Assembly (NCBI RefSeq): GCF_900129975.1
Contig: NZ_FSRG01000005.1
Span: 310,001 to 374,000, forward strand
DNA length: 64,000 nt
Direction of reading: 5' to 3'
Source: Halodesulfovibrio marinisediminis DSM 17456
GTDB taxonomy: Bacteria; Desulfobacterota; Desulfovibrionia; Desulfovibrionales; Desulfovibrionaceae
Shown piece by piece: positions 52,634 to 64,000 of this stretch. The position numbers and the translations under genes are program-made. The notes under the pieces are model-generated. The model was not told the origin of the DNA. It was given only the letters and a program-made list of their open reading frames with translations, and made no database searches. The first letter of the stretch is position 1. Each line of letters begins with the position of its first letter.

Positions 52634-55600
52634 TTACATGCTTGCTGGGTATACAGGCTCGTCGAGTTCGTCGAGGAACTTGTCGGCGCGTTCTTCTTGT
52701 TCTGGTACTTCGATGTTTGCGGAAACGAAGTCGCGGTAACCGGAACCAGCCGGAATGAGGCGACCCACAATAACGTTCTCCTTGAGACCACGCAGTCTGT
52801 CGCGTTTGCCGCGCAGGGAAGCTTCGGTAAGAACTTTAGTGGTTTCCTGGAAGGACGCCGCAGAGATAAAGGAAGAGGTTGTGAGGGAAGCCTGAGTAAT
52901 ACCAAGAACCAGTGGTTCAGCATTCGCAGGTTTACGTCCTTCAGCAACCGCTTTTCTGTTTTCATCGCGGAATTCCTGCTTGTCGACCTGTTCACCAACG
53001 AGGAAGCTGGTTTCGCCCGGATCAAGCACGGATACCTTCTTAAGCATCTGGCGGACGATAATCTCAATGTGCTTATCGTCAATACCTACGCCCTGGAAGC
53101 GGTAAACTTCCTGAATCTCTTCACACAAGTAGTTAGCGAGGAATTTCTCGCCTTTAATGCGAAGGATGTCGTGAAGTTCTGGCTGACCTTCAGTAAGCTG
53201 TTCACCTGCTTCAACGAAGTCACCTTCGGTAACGGTGATGTGCTTACCTTTTGGTACGAGGTATTCTTTAGGCTCGCCAACCTCTGGAGTAACCATAAGC
53301 TTACGCTTACCTTTGGTTTCACCTGCGTAGGATACGATACCGTCGATTTCAGTAACAACAGCAAGGTCTTTAGGCTTACGTACTTCGAAGAGTTCCGCAA
53401 CTCGTGGAAGACCACCTACGATATCCTTGGTTTTGGATGTTTCACGCGGCTTACGAGCGATAACATCACCCGCTTCAAGCTGCTGACCATCTTGAACCAT
53501 GATAATCGCGCCAACAGGGAGCTGGTATACTGCAGGGATGGAAGAATCACCGCGGAACTTAGGCTCGCCTTCTTCGTCACAAATGGAGATGGAAGGTTTC
53601 AAGTTGGTTGTACGGTACTCGATAATGGTACGTGTTGCCATTTGAGTAGCAAGGTCAGTTGTTTCCTGGAAGGTTTTGCCATCGATAATATCGGTGAACT
53701 TAACAGCACCAGGAACTTCGGAAACGAATGGTTCGTTGAATGGATCCCATTCAGCGATTACCTGACCTTTAGTTACTTCCTGACCATCGGTAACGTTCAA
53801 ACGGGAACCGTTAGGCAGGATGTATTTTTCGCGCTCACGACCCTGTTCATCAACGATGGAAACCTGACCGGATTTACCAATAACGAGGTGGTAACCTTCT
53901 TTGTTGGTAACAGCTTTAACACGGGAGGTCACAACACGACCGGAGTGCTGAGCTTCGATGCTGGATTTCTCAATCTGGGTAGATGCTGTACCACCGATGT
54001 GGAAGGTACGCATTGTAAGCTGAGTACCAGGCTCACCAATGGACTGTGCAGCAATAATACCAACAGTCTCACCGCAGTTTACGAGACGACCGCGAGCAAG
54101 GTCACGACCGTAACACAGTGCACAGATACCGTGTTCGGAAGAACAGGTCAGTGCAGAGCGGATGGTGATGGAGTTAATGCCATGATCGTCGAGAAGCTGT
54201 GCGCGTGTTTCGTCGATGAGGCCATTTGCCGGAATGATTTCTTCTTTAGTAACCGGATCAAGTACCGGGTAAAGAACCACACGGCCGATTGCACGTTCTG
54301 AGAGACGCATTTTGATCTCACCACCGGTGATGAGGTGGGAAAGTTCAAGACCGTCAACAGTGCCACAATCGTGTTCGCCAATGATAACGTCCTGAACAAC
54401 GTCAACAAGACGACGGGTAAGGTAACCGGAGTTCGCGGTTTTAAGCGCGGTATCCGCAAGACCTTTACGAGCACCGTGAGTGGAGGTGAAGTACTGAAGC
54501 ACGGAAAGACCTTCACGGAAAGATGAAGTAATTGGTGTTTCAATAATTTCACCGGACGGTTTCGCCATCAGACCACGCATACCTGCGAGCTGACGCATCT
54601 GGTCCTGGTTACCTCGAGCACCGGAGTTAGACATCATGAAGATGGAGTTAAAGGAGAGGTTAGCCTCTTCTTTACCGGTCTTCTCGTCTTTGATGATATC
54701 ACGGGAGATGTGTTTCATCATTTCGTTGGACACGTCCTGAGTGGTCTTAGTCCAAACGTCAACGATTTTGTTGTATTTCTCGGTGCGGGTAATAATACCT
54801 TCTCGGTACTGGCGTTCAATTTCGTCAACTTCTGCCTGAGAGTTTTCCAGAATGCCTTTTTTGCTGTCTGGAATCTCAAGGTCTTTAACCGCAATGGTAA
54901 CACCAGCACGGGTACCGAATTCGTAACCAAGGTTTTTGAGTCGGTCACAAAGAAGTACAGAAGCTTTAATGCCGCATTCGCGGTACGCGGAGCTTACGAG
55001 TTTACCAATGTTTTTCTTGGTCATAACTTCGTTAGCACGGTCAAAGCTCATGCCTTCTGGCAGAATTTGAGAAACGATTACGCGACCAGGGGTTGTATCA
55101 ACTACGCGCCCGTCATCAAGACGAACCTTGATGCGTGCGTGCAAGGATACCTGACCGTGATCGTATGCAGAAATAACTTCCCAGCGGCCGCAGAATTCCA
55201 TGCCTTCGCCTTTCTCGAAAGAACGTTCAACGGTCATGTAGTAAAGACCAAGAACGATATCCTGAGAAGGAACGATAACAGGTGAACCGTTAGCCGGAGA
55301 AAGAATGTTGTTTGTAGACATCATGAGTACGCGTGCTTCAATCTGTGCTTCAACAGAAAGAGGTACGTGTACAGCCATCTGGTCACCGTCAAAGTCCGCG
55401 TTGTACGCAGAACATACGAGAGGGTGCAGGCGGATAGCTTTACCTTCAACGAGGGTCGGCTCAAATGCCTGAATACCGAGACGGTGAAGAGTCGGCGCAC
55501 GGTTAAGCAGAATTGGGTATTCGCGAACAACCTCTTCGAGGATATCCCAAACGACCAGTTCTTCACGTTCAACCATCTTCTTCGCGCTCTTAATGGTAGA

Positions 55601-56791
55601 GGCGAGGTTTCTTTCTTCGAGCTTGGAGTAGATGAACGGCTTAAAGAGCTCAAGAGCCATCTTCTTAGGAAGACCACACTGATGCAGTTTAAGGTTTGGA
55701 CCTACAACAATTACGGAACGACCGGAGTAGTCAACACGCTTACCGAGAAGGTTCTGACGGAAACGACCCTGTTTACCCTTAATCATGTCGGACAAGGATT
55801 TGAGAGGGCGACCGTTAGTACCGGTAATTGCGCGACCACGACGACCGTTGTCGAAGAGTGCGTCAACAGATTCCTGAAGCATACGTTTTTCGTTACGGAT
55901 GATGATCTCAGGAGCACCGAGTTCCATCAAACGCTTCAGGCGGTTGTTACGGTTAATAACACGACGGTAGAGGTCGTTGAGGTCGGAAGTAGCGAAACGT
56001 CCGCCATCCAGAGGAACGAGAGGACGAAGTTCTGGTGGAATTACCGGAACAACTTCCATGATCATCCATTCTGGACGGTTATTAGACTCAAGGAATGCCT
56101 CAACAATCTTCAGTCGTTTTGTAAGCTTTTTCTTTTTGGTCTGAGAACGGGTAGTCTGAGACTCTTCACGTAACTCATGACGCAGAGTCTCAAGATTGAG
56201 CTCTTCGATGAGACCGCGAATAGCTTCTGCACCCATGCCAACTACGATAGCATCTTCGCCGTAGTGGTCGATTACCTGGAAGTAGTGGTCTTCGGAGATA
56301 ACCTGATTCTTGGCAAGGGAAGTCTGACCCGGATCAAGAACAACAAAAGAATCAAAGTACAATACTTTCTCAAGATCAGACATGGTCATGTCGAGCAGTG
56401 TACCGATCTTGGAAGGCAGAGTTTTCAGGAACCAGATATGTGCAACTGGTGCTGCAAGCTCAATGTGACCCATACGTTCACGACGAACTTTGGAAGCAAT
56501 AACTTCAACGCCACACTTTTCGCAGACGATGCCGCGGTGTTTCATGCGCTTGTATTTTCCGCAGTTACACTCGTAATCTTTTACTGGGCCGAAGATTTTA
56601 GCACAGAAAAGACCGTCGCGTTCTGGTTTGAACGTACGGTAGTTGATTGTTTCTGGCTTTTTAACTTCACCAAAAGACCACTCACGAATTGCTTCCGGAG
56701 CTGCAATGGAGATCTGAATAGCCTTCAGGTTGTGAATATCTGCAGCCTGAGCTGTATTGCTTCGTGCAGAGAAAAGATCATCTAAAGTCAT
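52634..56791 (-). CDS. rpoC: RNA polymerase beta' subunit
   Basis: 1385 residues from ATG 56791; the frame reaches further upstream, but [12 protein letters not shown] is the normal start. Zinc finger [21 protein letters not shown], catalytic [12 protein letters not shown] with the three Asp that hold Mg2+, second zinc site (CGTVDG ... [15 protein letters not shown]), bridge helix and trigger loop regions. The C-terminus carries the usual omega-contact segment. Follows rpoB by 100 bp, as in most bacteria. Confidence 0.98.
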   Translation of the reverse strand: MTLDDLFSARSNTAQAADIHNLKAIQISIAAPEAIREWSFGEVKKPETINYRTFKPERDGLFCAKIFGPVKDYECNCGKYKRMKHRGIVCEKCGVEVIASKVRRERMGHIELAAPVAHIWFLKTLPSKIGTLLDMTMSDLEKVLYFDSFVVLDPGQTSLAKNQVISEDHYFQVIDHYGEDAIVVGMGAEAIRGLIEELNLETLRHELREESQTTRSQTKKKKLTKRLKIVEAFLESNNRPEWMIMEVVPVIPPELRPLVPLDGGRFATSDLNDLYRRVINRNNRLKRLMELGAPEIIIRNEKRMLQESVDALFDNGRRGRAITGTNGRPLKSLSDMIKGKQGRFRQNLLGKRVDYSGRSVIVVGPNLKLHQCGLPKKMALELFKPFIYSKLEERNLASTIKSAKKMVEREELVVWDILEEVVREYPILLNRAPTLHRLGIQAFEPTLVEGKAIRLHPLVCSAYNADFDGDQMAVHVPLSVEAQIEARVLMMSTNNILSPANGSPVIVPSQDIVLGLYYMTVERSFEKGEGMEFCGRWEVISAYDHGQVSLHARIKVRLDDGRVVDTTPGRVIVSQILPEGMSFDRANEVMTKKNIGKLVSSAYRECGIKASVLLCDRLKNLGYEFGTRAGVTIAVKDLEIPDSKKGILENSQAEVDEIERQYREGIITRTEKYNKIVDVWTKTTQDVSNEMMKHISRDIIKDEKTGKEEANLSFNSIFMMSNSGARGNQDQMRQLAGMRGLMAKPSGEIIETPITSSFREGLSVLQYFTSTHGARKGLADTALKTANSGYLTRRLVDVVQDVIIGEHDCGTVDGLELSHLITGGEIKMRLSERAIGRVVLYPVLDPVTKEEIIPANGLIDETRAQLLDDHGINSITIRSALTCSSEHGICALCYGRDLARGRLVNCGETVGIIAAQSIGEPGTQLTMRTFHIGGTASTQIEKSSIEAQHSGRVVTSRVKAVTNKEGYHLVIGKSGQVSIVDEQGREREKYILPNGSRLNVTDGQEVTKGQVIAEWDPFNEPFVSEVPGAVKFTDIIDGKTFQETTDLATQMATRTIIEYRTTNLKPSISICDEEGEPKFRGDSSIPAVYQLPVGAIIMVQDGQQLEAGDVIARKPRETSKTKDIVGGLPRVAELFEVRKPKDLAVVTEIDGIVSYAGETKGKRKLMVTPEVGEPKEYLVPKGKHITVTEGDFVEAGEQLTEGQPELHDILRIKGEKFLANYLCEEIQEVYRFQGVGIDDKHIEIIVRQMLKKVSVLDPGETSFLVGEQVDKQEFRDENRKAVAEGRKPANAEPLVLGITQASLTTSSFISAASFQETTKVLTEASLRGKRDRLRGLKENVIVGRLIPAGSGYRDFVSANIEVPEQEERADKFLDELDEPVYPASM

Positions 56792-56891
56792 AGTTGTTAC
56801 CCCACCCATAAAGGTTGTATGCGGGTTTTGGGAACTGTAACAGTATCCTAAAATCGGGTTTGCCTTGGTCTGCAAGACAAACCCGTTCTAT

Positions 56892-59800
56892 TTAATCATT
56901 CAGGAAGGTGCGTGGACCTTTTTGTTCCTCTTCCTGATGCAGGGTGACATCCAAACCAAGGGACATCAATTCCTTAATAAGTACGTTGAAGGATTCAGGC
57001 ATACCCGCTTCAAGGAAGTTGTCGCCTTTTACGATCTTCTCGTACATTTTTACACGACCGGTAACGTCGTCAGACTTAACGGTCAGGAATTCCTGCAACA
57101 TGTAAGCTGCACCATGTGCTTCCAGTGCCCAAACTTCCATTTCACCGAGACGCTGACCACCGAACTGAGCTTTACCGCCCAGTGGCTGCTGCGTAACGAG
57201 TGAGTAAGGACCAGTTGAACGGGCGTGGATTTTTTCATCAACCAAGTGGTGCAGTTTCAGGATGTACATAACACCTGTAGTTACACGGTTCTGGAACTGG
57301 TCACCGGTACGGCCGTCGAACAGTACGTTCTTACCGTCATCAGGCATGCCGGCATCGGCGATCCATGACCAGATTTCTTCTTCGCGTGCACCATCAAATA
57401 CCGGAGTCTTAGTTACGATACCGGTGCTGAGTCGACGAACGGCTTTGGTGAATTCTTCATCATCCATTTCGTCAACCATGCGGTTGATTGTATCACACTT
57501 GTATACTTCCTTAACGCGGGTACGAACGTCTTTAAGATGTTCGCCGGTTTCAAGAAGTGCTGCAAGCTGTTCACCAAGTTTGAGTGCGCCCCAACCTAAG
57601 TGAGTTTCCATGATCTGACCGATGTTCATACGAGACGGTACGCCCAATGGGTTAAGTACGATGTCTACGGTAGAACCGTCTGCGAAGAACGGCATGTCTT
57701 CGATTGGCAGAATCTGGGAAACAACACCTTTGTTACCGTGACGGCCAGCCATTTTGTCACCTACGCTGAGCTTACGCTTAACGGCGATGTAGCATTTAAC
57801 CATCTTGAGCACGCCTGGAGGCAAGTCATCGCCTTCAGACACTTTTTCACGCTTGGTGTCGTAGATATCCTTAATGAACGCTACCTGCTTATCATATTCT
57901 TCAATGATATGCTCGATGGCATCGTTCACGTCATTAGACTTAAACAGGCCGGAAAGCTTCTTAACTGGTACTTCGTTAAGAACTTCAGCTGTTGCTACGT
58001 GACCTGCTTCAGCAAGAACTTCGCCTTTGCGTTTACCCTGAATGTTGTACGCAAGCTGCTTGCCTTCAGCTTCTTCCATAACTTTTGCCATGGTAGACAT
58101 GTTGAGTGCAGCAATGTGGCTCTGTTCTTTACGATCAAGCTTAGCAAGTTCGTAATCTTCAATATTTTTAGTGCGTTCGTCTTTCTCACCGGAGCGACGG
58201 TTGAACACTTTAACGTCAATTACAGTGCCTTCGATTCCAGGAGGAACTTTGAGGGAGGTGTTCTTAACGTCACGTGCTTTATCACCGAAGATCGCACGCA
58301 GGAGTTTCTCTTCAGGGGAGAGCTGTGTTTCGCCCTTAGGAGTAATTTTACCTACGAGGATGTCGTCAGGAGATACGTTTGCACCGATGCGAATAATGCC
58401 GCTTCCGTCAAGGTTGCGGAGCATTTCTTCGCTTACGTTCGGAATATCGCGGGTAATCTCTTCAGGTCCAAGCTTGGTGTCACGAGCAACAACTTCAAAC
58501 TCTTCAATGTGTACAGAAGTGAATACGTCTTCTTTTACCGTACGTTCGGAGATGAGGATGGAGTCCTCGAAGTTGTAACCACACCAAGGCATAAACGCTA
58601 CAACGAGGTTTTTACCCAGAGCAAGTTCGCCGTCTTCAATACCAGGGCCGTCAGCGAGAATAGTACCGCGAACAACCTGCTGGTTAGGGTAGCAAGTAGG
58701 CTTCTGACCAAAGCATGAGCTCTGGTTGGACTTGTGGTGCTTCTGCAAGTCGTAGCTGCGAACGCCACCGGACTCTGGGTAGAGACCGTTAGTGTAAGAT
58801 ACAACGATGCGGTCAGCATCAGCAAAGCGAACAAAACCTTCGCCTTCAGCGATGATACATGCTCCGGAGTCCTGTGCAACAGGGCCTTCCATGCCGGTAC
58901 CAACGATTGGTTTGTTACAGCGGAGCAGTGGAACTGCCTGACGCTGCATGTTGGAACCCATAAGCGCGCGGTTCGCGTCATCGTGCTCGAGGAACGGAAT
59001 CAGCGCAGCAGAGATGGAAACCATCTGGCTTGGAGAGATGTCCATAAGAGTTACATCTTCACGTGGAGACATGAGAACGTCGCCGAGGTAACGGGTAGTA
59101 ATAAATTCTCTTACGAAGTTACCGTCAGCATCGAGCTCTGCGTTTGCCTGTGCAACAACCTGTCCCTGTTCAGTGGTAGCATCCATGTAGATGACTTCAT
59201 CAGTAACGCGGCTATTCTCAACAACGCGGTACGGTGTTTCAATGAAACCGAAATCGTTCACTTTGGAGTATGTGGTCAGGGACACAATCAGACCAATGTT
59301 TGGACCCTCTGGAGTCTCAATTGGGCAGATACGGCCGTAGTGAGAAGTGTGTACGTCTCGAACTTCAAAGCCTGCGCGTTCACGGGTAAGACCACCAGGA
59401 CCAAGAGCAGACAGACGACGCTTGTGAGTTACCTCAGACAAAGCGTTTGTCTGGTCCATGAACTGGGAAAGCTGAGAAGTACCGAAGAACTCTTTGAGTA
59501 CTGCAGCAACCGGTTTAGGGTTGATGAGGTCGTGTGGCATAAGGGTTGCCACTTCCTGCAGGCTCATGCGTTCTTTGATAGCACGTTCCATACGTACAAG
59601 ACCGATGCGGTACTGGTTTTCTACCAGTTCACCTACCGGACGTACGCGACGGTTACCGAGGTGGTCGATATCGTCAGCTGGGCCGTGAGAGTCTTTCAGT
59701 TTACACAGGATCTTGATTGCTGTGAAAATATCGTTGTCTGACAGCGTGCGCATGTCGTTCGTACGATCGAGATCAAGGCGCTGGTTCATTTTGTAACGAC

Positions 59801-60995
59801 CTACTGGAGATAAGTCGTAGTAGTCTCCGCTGCGGAAAAGGTTTTCGAAGAATGTATTCGCAATTTCCGGAGTAGGAGGTGAACTTGGACGCAGACGACG
59901 GTAGATCTCAACACGTGCGGATTCGGAATCTTCTGTTTTATCGAGCAGAAGGGTATCGCGCATGGAAGAAGATACATCAGAACCACGGGTGTGAAGCACA
60001 GGTAGACGTTTAACACCTGCTTCACGAATGCGTTCTACGAGATCTTCAGTAAGCTCGTCTGCTGCATCAGCGAGAACTTCACCTGTGTTTTCATCAACAA
60101 GGTCTTCAGCAAGGAACAGGCCGTGAAGGGTGTCTGGAGCAACTTCGATTGCTTCGACACCGGCTTCGAGAAGCTGACGCCAAGTACGTTTAGTAATTGG
60201 TTTGCCCTGCTTCGCGAATACTTTTTCACCATCGCCAAGATCCACGTACGCAACTTCTTTGCGGTACATGTCCTTCTGCACTTCCCACATGACTTTTCCA
60301 TCTTCAAAACGGAAGTACTCTTTCTCGTAGAAGCAATCGAGGATCTCGGAACGAGACATGCCCATTGCTTTAAAGAGAATAGTGGCAGGCATTTTGCGAC
60401 GACGGTCAATACGCACGTACAAAATATCTTTATGGTCAAAGTCGAAATCGAGCCAAGAGCCGCGCATCGGGATGATACGGCAGCTGTAAAGTACTTTGCG
60501 GCTGGAGTGAGTTTTACCTGAATCATGTTCAAAGATGATACCAGGGGAACGTTGCAGCTGGTTAACGATTACACGTTCTGTACCGTTAACAATAAAAGTA
60601 CCTTTCTCGGTCATCAAAGGCAGGGTACCAAAATAGATGTCCTGCTCTTTAATGTCGCGGATGGTGCGGTTTTCGGTCTCTTCATCTACATCATACACAA
60701 CAAGACGCACGGTGATGCGAATTGGTGCTTCGTAGGTAAGACCTTTTGCAATGCATTCAGCCTGATCGTATTTAGGTTCGCTAACGTCGTAGCGAACGTA
60801 CTCAAGGCTTGCAGTGCGGTTAAAATCTTCAATAGGGAAGACAGAACGGAATACACCTTCAAGACCTTCGTCAGGCAGTCGGTCAGTACGTCCTTCCTGC
60901 AAAAACTTCTTGTAGGAATCAACCTGCAAGTTGAGAAGATGCGGGATAGGAAGCGTTACTTCGATTTTACCAAATTTTTTATAAAGTTGGCCCAT
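56892..60995 (-). CDS. rpoB: RNA polymerase beta subunit
   Basis: 1367 residues with GAGGTG before ATG 60995. All major beta regions are present, for example the rifampicin region [33 protein letters not shown], and the C-terminal [20 protein letters not shown]. Two natural differences from E. coli in the rifampicin region are Thr for Asn518 and Ala for Pro520; the main resistance positions (Ser512, Asp516, His526, Ser531 in E. coli numbering) are as in sensitive strains. Confidence 0.98.
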   Translation of the reverse strand: MGQLYKKFGKIEVTLPIPHLLNLQVDSYKKFLQEGRTDRLPDEGLEGVFRSVFPIEDFNRTASLEYVRYDVSEPKYDQAECIAKGLTYEAPIRITVRLVVYDVDEETENRTIRDIKEQDIYFGTLPLMTEKGTFIVNGTERVIVNQLQRSPGIIFEHDSGKTHSSRKVLYSCRIIPMRGSWLDFDFDHKDILYVRIDRRRKMPATILFKAMGMSRSEILDCFYEKEYFRFEDGKVMWEVQKDMYRKEVAYVDLGDGEKVFAKQGKPITKRTWRQLLEAGVEAIEVAPDTLHGLFLAEDLVDENTGEVLADAADELTEDLVERIREAGVKRLPVLHTRGSDVSSSMRDTLLLDKTEDSESARVEIYRRLRPSSPPTPEIANTFFENLFRSGDYYDLSPVGRYKMNQRLDLDRTNDMRTLSDNDIFTAIKILCKLKDSHGPADDIDHLGNRRVRPVGELVENQYRIGLVRMERAIKERMSLQEVATLMPHDLINPKPVAAVLKEFFGTSQLSQFMDQTNALSEVTHKRRLSALGPGGLTRERAGFEVRDVHTSHYGRICPIETPEGPNIGLIVSLTTYSKVNDFGFIETPYRVVENSRVTDEVIYMDATTEQGQVVAQANAELDADGNFVREFITTRYLGDVLMSPREDVTLMDISPSQMVSISAALIPFLEHDDANRALMGSNMQRQAVPLLRCNKPIVGTGMEGPVAQDSGACIIAEGEGFVRFADADRIVVSYTNGLYPESGGVRSYDLQKHHKSNQSSCFGQKPTCYPNQQVVRGTILADGPGIEDGELALGKNLVVAFMPWCGYNFEDSILISERTVKEDVFTSVHIEEFEVVARDTKLGPEEITRDIPNVSEEMLRNLDGSGIIRIGANVSPDDILVGKITPKGETQLSPEEKLLRAIFGDKARDVKNTSLKVPPGIEGTVIDVKVFNRRSGEKDERTKNIEDYELAKLDRKEQSHIAALNMSTMAKVMEEAEGKQLAYNIQGKRKGEVLAEAGHVATAEVLNEVPVKKLSGLFKSNDVNDAIEHIIEEYDKQVAFIKDIYDTKREKVSEGDDLPPGVLKMVKCYIAVKRKLSVGDKMAGRHGNKGVVSQILPIEDMPFFADGSTVDIVLNPLGVPSRMNIGQIMETHLGWGALKLGEQLAALLETGEHLKDVRTRVKEVYKCDTINRMVDEMDDEEFTKAVRRLSTGIVTKTPVFDGAREEEIWSWIADAGMPDDGKNVLFDGRTGDQFQNRVTTGVMYILKLHHLVDEKIHARSTGPYSLVTQQPLGGKAQFGGQRLGEMEVWALEAHGAAYMLQEFLTVKSDDVTGRVKMYEKIVKGDNFLEAGMPESFNVLIKELMSLGLDVTLHQEEEQKGPRTFLND

Positions 60996-61470
60996 ATTTA
61001 CACCTCAAAAGAGACGGTTTGCCAAAGATGATGCCACTGCGGCTAAGAAGCATCGGAAAATGGCGCGTTTGCTTAACCTAAGTCGGCGGATTATCTCCGA
61101 AACGGATACATAAGCATGCGAAAAACGGTGCCCGATGGACTGAGGTGTCCGAAAAGATTGGGCAAACGGTAGGTGCTGCTTGAAGCATGCAAATTCAGCA
61201 GCAGAAAGCAGAACATGTCCGCACGGTCATGCTCTGTATTAAGTGAAAAAATTCGGAATGGTAAACGTTCGGAAATGGTCAGCAACGTGTCGCCCAATTG
61301 TTAATTAGCGTTACGTAACAAAGACAAGTCGACCAAATGCGTAATCTAGTCTACTGCCAGATTTAATGCAAGCTTTTTTTTGATCTACCCCTGTACATCA
61401 GAGCTAATAAAACGCGGACGAGAAAAAATCCTCGCCCGCGCCTGAATTCGCTTCAGCAGTAAAAGTAGAA
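60996..61470 (-). promoter_or_regulatory. rplL-rpoB intergenic leader with attenuator
   Basis: 475 bp without a gene. A hairpin CGCGGGCGAG/CTCGTCCGCG (on the - strand, + coordinates 61413-61440) followed by TTTTATT lies 30 bp after rplL and is the likely attenuator that reduces rpoBC relative to ribosomal proteins, as in other beta operons. The rest of the leader has no recognised element. Confidence 0.65.
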
Positions 61471-61851
61471 TTACTTAACTTCTACTTCTGCGCCTGCTTC
61501 TTCGAGAGCTTTCTTAGCAGCTTCAGCATCTTCTTTAGATACAGCTTCTTTGAGAGCTTTAGGAGCGCCGTCTACAGCTTCTTTAGCTTCTTTGAGGCCA
61601 AGACCGGTGAGAGCGCGAACTGCTTTAATAACAGCAATTTTGTTGCCGCCAGCAGCTTTGAGGATAACATCAAACTCAGTTTTTTCTTCAGCTGCTGCGC
61701 CACCATCTGCTGCTGGAGCTGCTGCTACTGCTGCTACTGGAGCTGCTGCGGAAACGCCGAAGGTTTCTTCGAGTTCTTTGATGAATTCAGAAAGTTCGAG
61801 TACGGTCATGTTAGAGATAAATTCTACAACCTGTTCTTTGGTCACGGACAT
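61471..61851 (-). CDS. rplL: Ribosomal protein L7/L12
   Basis: 126 residues: N-terminal dimerisation helices ([19 protein letters not shown]), an Ala-rich flexible hinge (about 35-55) and the C-terminal domain with [35 protein letters not shown]. It forms the ribosomal stalk with L10. Strong Ala/Gly/Glu composition is normal. A clear AAGGAG precedes the ATG. Confidence 0.98.
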   Translation of the reverse strand: MSVTKEQVVEFISNMTVLELSEFIKELEETFGVSAAAPVAAVAAAPAADGGAAAEEKTEFDVILKAAGGNKIAVIKAVRALTGLGLKEAKEAVDGAPKALKEAVSKEDAEAAKKALEEAGAEVEVK

Positions 61852-61907
61852 GGTAGTCTCCTTAAATATTATTGGCTTAATTGTTTTTTAGTTAATACAC
61901 GTTCTGC

Positions 61908-62429
61908 TTATGCAGCTTCTTTCTGATCTTTGATAGCGTTCAAAGCGTAGAGGAAGTTGCGCAGGATGTTGGCGAAAAGGCCAACGAAGTTTGTTGGAAC
62001 GGCGTTCATTGTGCCAAGTGCCATGCCAAGCAGCTGCTGCTTGCCAGGGAGCTTTGCAAGGTCGCCAAGCTGAGCTTCGGTGAGAAGCTTGCCTTCGAGA
62101 GAAGCATGCTTAACAGCGAAGTTTTTGCTCTTCTTAGCGAATTCAACTACAGCCTTAGCAACTGCAACGGGATCTTCGAAACCAAGGGCAATCGCGGTGT
62201 TCTCTTTGAAAGTATCAGCGAGAACCTCATGAGTGCCACCGGTGACTGCGATGCGTGCGAGAGTGTTCTTTACAACGTGGTATTCACCAGAAGCGTTGCG
62301 AAGATCATTTCTAAGCACGGTCATCTCTTCCACCGGCAAGCCCTTGAAGTCAGTCACAACCGCAATAGATGCACCTTCAGCTTTTTCTTTCAGGCGTTCA
62401 ATAATGACGGCTTTTTCAGACCTGTTCAC
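61908..62429 (-). CDS. rplJ: Ribosomal protein L10
   Basis: 173 residues; [20 protein letters not shown], then [20 protein letters not shown] and [12 protein letters not shown] are the RNA-binding domain, followed by the C-terminal helix ([20 protein letters not shown]) that binds L7/L12 dimers. Located between rplA and rplL with its own leader, in which autoregulation is expected. Confidence 0.97.
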   Translation of the reverse strand: MNRSEKAVIIERLKEKAEGASIAVVTDFKGLPVEEMTVLRNDLRNASGEYHVVKNTLARIAVTGGTHEVLADTFKENTAIALGFEDPVAVAKAVVEFAKKSKNFAVKHASLEGKLLTEAQLGDLAKLPGKQQLLGMALGTMNAVPTNFVGLFANILRNFLYALNAIKDQKEAA

Positions 62430-62595
62430 GTTCAGTCTCCTTAGACTAAGGGGGATTTGCCAATGGAAAACTAAGCCAAATTGTCTCGGTAGGGCTTAAA
62501 TGCCTACTGTCTTCGACTCAGAATTCCAGTCCTCTGCCAAAAAGCAGGAGCGAAACGAGAAGCTTCGCTCCTACTAAATATCATTTACCGAAGAA
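62430..62595 (-). promoter_or_regulatory. rplJ leader (L10 autoregulatory region) with rplA terminator hairpin
   Basis: 166 bp. Near rplA the stem AGGAGCGAA/TTCGCTCCT (62547-62555, 62565-62573) has a T-tract on the - strand and looks like a terminator or attenuator after rplA. The remainder, up to rplJ, has the place and purine-rich loops expected of the L10-binding leader; a covariance match was not possible here. Confidence 0.55.
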
Positions 62596-63303
62596 CTAGC
62601 CTTCGATGAACTTGCGAATGAGAGTAGGGTCTACTTTGTAGCCAGGACCCATGGTACTGGAGAGGGACATAGCCTTCATGTAAGTACCTTTAGCGGATGA
62701 TGGCTTAAGACGGTTCACGTTCTCAAGGACGGTTTTGAGGTTGTCCATGAGCTTTTCAGCGCCGAAGGAAACCTTACCGATTGGAGCGTGAAGAACACCA
62801 GCTTTGTCTACTTTAAATTCAACACGGCCAGCTTTCATTTCTTTAACTGCGTTTGCTACGTCAAAAGTAACAGTACCAGTTTTTGCGTTAGGCATGAGAC
62901 CACGAGGGCCGAGTACGCGACCGATCTGACCTACGAGAGCCATAACGTCTGGAGTTGCAACAGCTTTGTCAAAGTCGAGCTTGCCTTCTTTAACGTCTGC
63001 TACGAGATCTTCTGCACCAACGATTTCAGCACCAGCTTCACGAGCTTCAGCCTGTTTTTCGCCTTTACAGAATACTGCTACGCGCACATCTTTACCAAGA
63101 CCGTGTGGAAGGGAGCAAGCGCCACGAACCATCTGGTCAGAGTATTTTGGGTCAACGCCGAGGTTGATAGCAACGTCAACAGTTTCATCAAATTTTGCAA
63201 AAGCAGAATCAACTACTTTAGCCATCGCTTCTTCAACTGCAAAGCGTGCGTTGATCTCAAGACCTTCTGCAGCCTTGCGGTATTTTTTTCCATGCTTAGG
63301 CAT
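62596..63303 (-). CDS. rplA: Ribosomal protein L1
   Basis: 235 residues: [16 protein letters not shown] start, [20 protein letters not shown] and [19 protein letters not shown] are L1 signatures. It binds 23S rRNA at the L1 stalk and usually represses its own operon. Preceded by a nested stem-loop in the rplK-rplA spacer. Confidence 0.98.
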   Translation of the reverse strand: MPKHGKKYRKAAEGLEINARFAVEEAMAKVVDSAFAKFDETVDVAINLGVDPKYSDQMVRGACSLPHGLGKDVRVAVFCKGEKQAEAREAGAEIVGAEDLVADVKEGKLDFDKAVATPDVMALVGQIGRVLGPRGLMPNAKTGTVTFDVANAVKEMKAGRVEFKVDKAGVLHAPIGKVSFGAEKLMDNLKTVLENVNRLKPSSAKGTYMKAMSLSSTMGPGYKVDPTLIRKFIEG

Positions 63304-63335
63304 AGTAATATCCTTATTTCTTCTGTGTTAATCTC

Positions 63336-63390
63336 CTGCCGTTCGATCTAAGATAAAAATAGCCGTGACTATAAACACGGCGAACGGCAG
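63336..63390 (-). promoter_or_regulatory. Nested stem-loops between rplK and rplA
   Basis: CTGCCGTTCG (63336-63345) and CGAACGGCAG (63381-63390) form a 10-bp outer stem; inside it CCGTG/CACGG (63363-63367, 63376-63380) forms a second. It lies 33 bp before the rplA start and could be an L1-binding control site or processing point. Confidence 0.5.
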
Positions 63391-63410
63391 TCCAACTGAT
63401 TTACAGATTG

Positions 63411-63833
63411 CTATTTAACATCAATGCCCATGGAACGAGCAGTACCTGCGATGATCTTCTTAGCTGCGTCCATGTCTGCAGCATTGAGGTCAGGCATCTT
63501 GAGAGTAGCAATTTCTTCGATCTGTGCATCGGTTACGGAACCAACTTTGTTACGGTTAGGTTCGCCGGAACCTTTAGCTACTTTAGCAGCTTTGATGAGG
63601 AGCACAGATGCAGGTGGAGTTTTAGTGATGAAAGTGAATGAACGATCCTGGTAAACAGTGATGATTACAGGAATGATCATGCCTTTCTGATCCATGGTCT
63701 TAGCGTTGAACGACTTACAGAACTCCATAATGTTCAAGCCGTGCTGACCAAGTGCAGGACCTACTGGTGGGGATGGGTTCGCAGAACCAGCAGGAATCTG
63801 AAGCTTAATTTTTGCAATTTCTTTTTTAGCCAT
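63411..63833 (-). CDS. rplK: Ribosomal protein L11
   Basis: 140 residues: [39 protein letters not shown] and the C-terminal RNA-binding domain ending GTARSMGI. It binds the GTPase centre of 23S rRNA. Standard position after nusG. Confidence 0.98.
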   Translation of the reverse strand: MAKKEIAKIKLQIPAGSANPSPPVGPALGQHGLNIMEFCKSFNAKTMDQKGMIIPVIITVYQDRSFTFITKTPPASVLLIKAAKVAKGSGEPNRNKVGSVTDAQIEEIATLKMPDLNAADMDAAKKIIAGTARSMGIDVK

Positions 63834-63855
63834 ACCACTATACCTCTATAGCAAA

Positions 63856-63871
63856 CGCCACTTACGTGGCG
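63856..63871 (-). other. Small hairpin between nusG and rplK
   Basis: CGCCAC/GTGGCG around TTAC in the 60-bp spacer. Short; may belong to the L11-operon leader where L1 binds in other bacteria. Confidence 0.35.
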
Positions 63872-63893
63872 ATAGGTGCTTTATTGTGCTTGT

Positions 63894-64000
63894 TTATCCC
63901 TTATCTACCTGAACAAAGTCCAACTCGACAGGTGTTTGTCTGCCGAAGATAGATACGGATACTCTGAGCTTACCCTTGTCGTAGTTTACATCTTCCACGA
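63894..64000 (-). CDS. nusG: Transcription antitermination protein NusG, C-terminal part
   Basis: Only the last 35 codons are in the window. They read [20 protein letters not shown] then [13 protein letters not shown], the end of the KOW domain of NusG. The rest continues past base 64000. nusG-rplK order is the usual one. Confidence 0.9.
   Translation of the reverse strand, partial: VEDVNYDKGKLRVSVSIFGRQTPVELDFVQVDKG

Noticed and set aside
52619-54301. 560-codon frame on the + strand opposite rpoC, and similar long + strand frames opposite rpoB (57600-58718, 58734-59741)
   Set aside because: They mirror the codon bias of the highly expressed rpoBC genes, have no ribosome site and no domain likeness; the - strand genes are certain.
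61091-61297. 68-codon frame in the rplL-rpoB spacer
   Set aside because: No ribosome site or similarity; the region is a known leader position.
1-64000. CRISPR arrays, insertion sequences, prophage genes, tRNA and rRNA genes
   Set aside because: Looked for while reading both strands; no regularly spaced repeats, transposase-like frames, cloverleaf or rRNA segments were noticed.

Overview
This window looks like a chromosomal segment of a marine, Desulfovibrio-type sulfate-reducing deltaproteobacterium; a Halodesulfovibrio-like genus is my best guess. The basis is the combination of a choline trimethylamine-lyase microcompartment locus, a fumarate reductase/fumarase/malic enzyme operon, GAK-type genes (a CofD-like protein and a Cys-rich XXXCH protein), and a short intergenic repeat (core GCCTCCGGCGGC) of the kind seen in that group. 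No database search was possible, so the taxon is inferred.

Layout. (1) 1-10.9 kb, + strand: 3' part of a choline-utilisation (cut) microcompartment locus. It holds an aldehyde dehydrogenase homologue (5' end outside the window, catalytic Cys replaced by Ser), cutC, cutD, a EutS/CutR-type shell protein, a EutP-type GTPase, EutT- and EutQ-like accessory proteins, a BMC protein, a BMC protein with a long linker and a SAP/Rho_N-like C-terminus, a DMT-type transporter and an 88-residue protein, ending at a strong terminator. Between these lie an interrupted EutN-type vertex gene and an orphan C-terminal tail of a BMC-H gene, so part of the shell gene set is eroding. (2) 11-20.5 kb: MerR regulator, sstT, an ABM-domain protein, flavin reductase, a NarL-type two-component pair, an EamA transporter divergent from a GntR regulator, and a small unknown protein. 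(3) 20.5-32 kb, - strand: frdCAB, two-subunit class I fumarase, malic enzyme and a DASS transporter in one direction, with a hybrid cache-domain kinase and NtrC-type regulator upstream. A sigma54-like promoter and two palindromes 21 bp apart precede frdC. (4) 32-47 kb: a type II secretion system split over both strands (gspIJK -, gspCDE +, gspF, two lipoproteins and gspHGML -). (5) 47-52.5 kb: about 1 kb of structured non-coding DNA, an aromatic amino-acid-type permease, and a GAK-like trio. (6) 52.6-64 kb, - strand: nusG (partial)-rplK-rplA-rplJ-rplL-rpoB-rpoC.

How the genes work together. CutD activates CutC, which splits choline into trimethylamine and acetaldehyde. The shell confines the aldehyde, and the EutP/EutT/EutQ-like proteins are shell-associated helpers whose role in a B12-independent pathway is unclear. 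The frd-fum-malic enzyme-DASS operon would import C4-dicarboxylates, oxidise part through malate to pyruvate and reduce the rest to succinate, under the adjacent two-component system. The T2SS would export folded periplasmic proteins; GspN and the prepilin peptidase GspO are not in the window. The function of the GAK trio is unknown.
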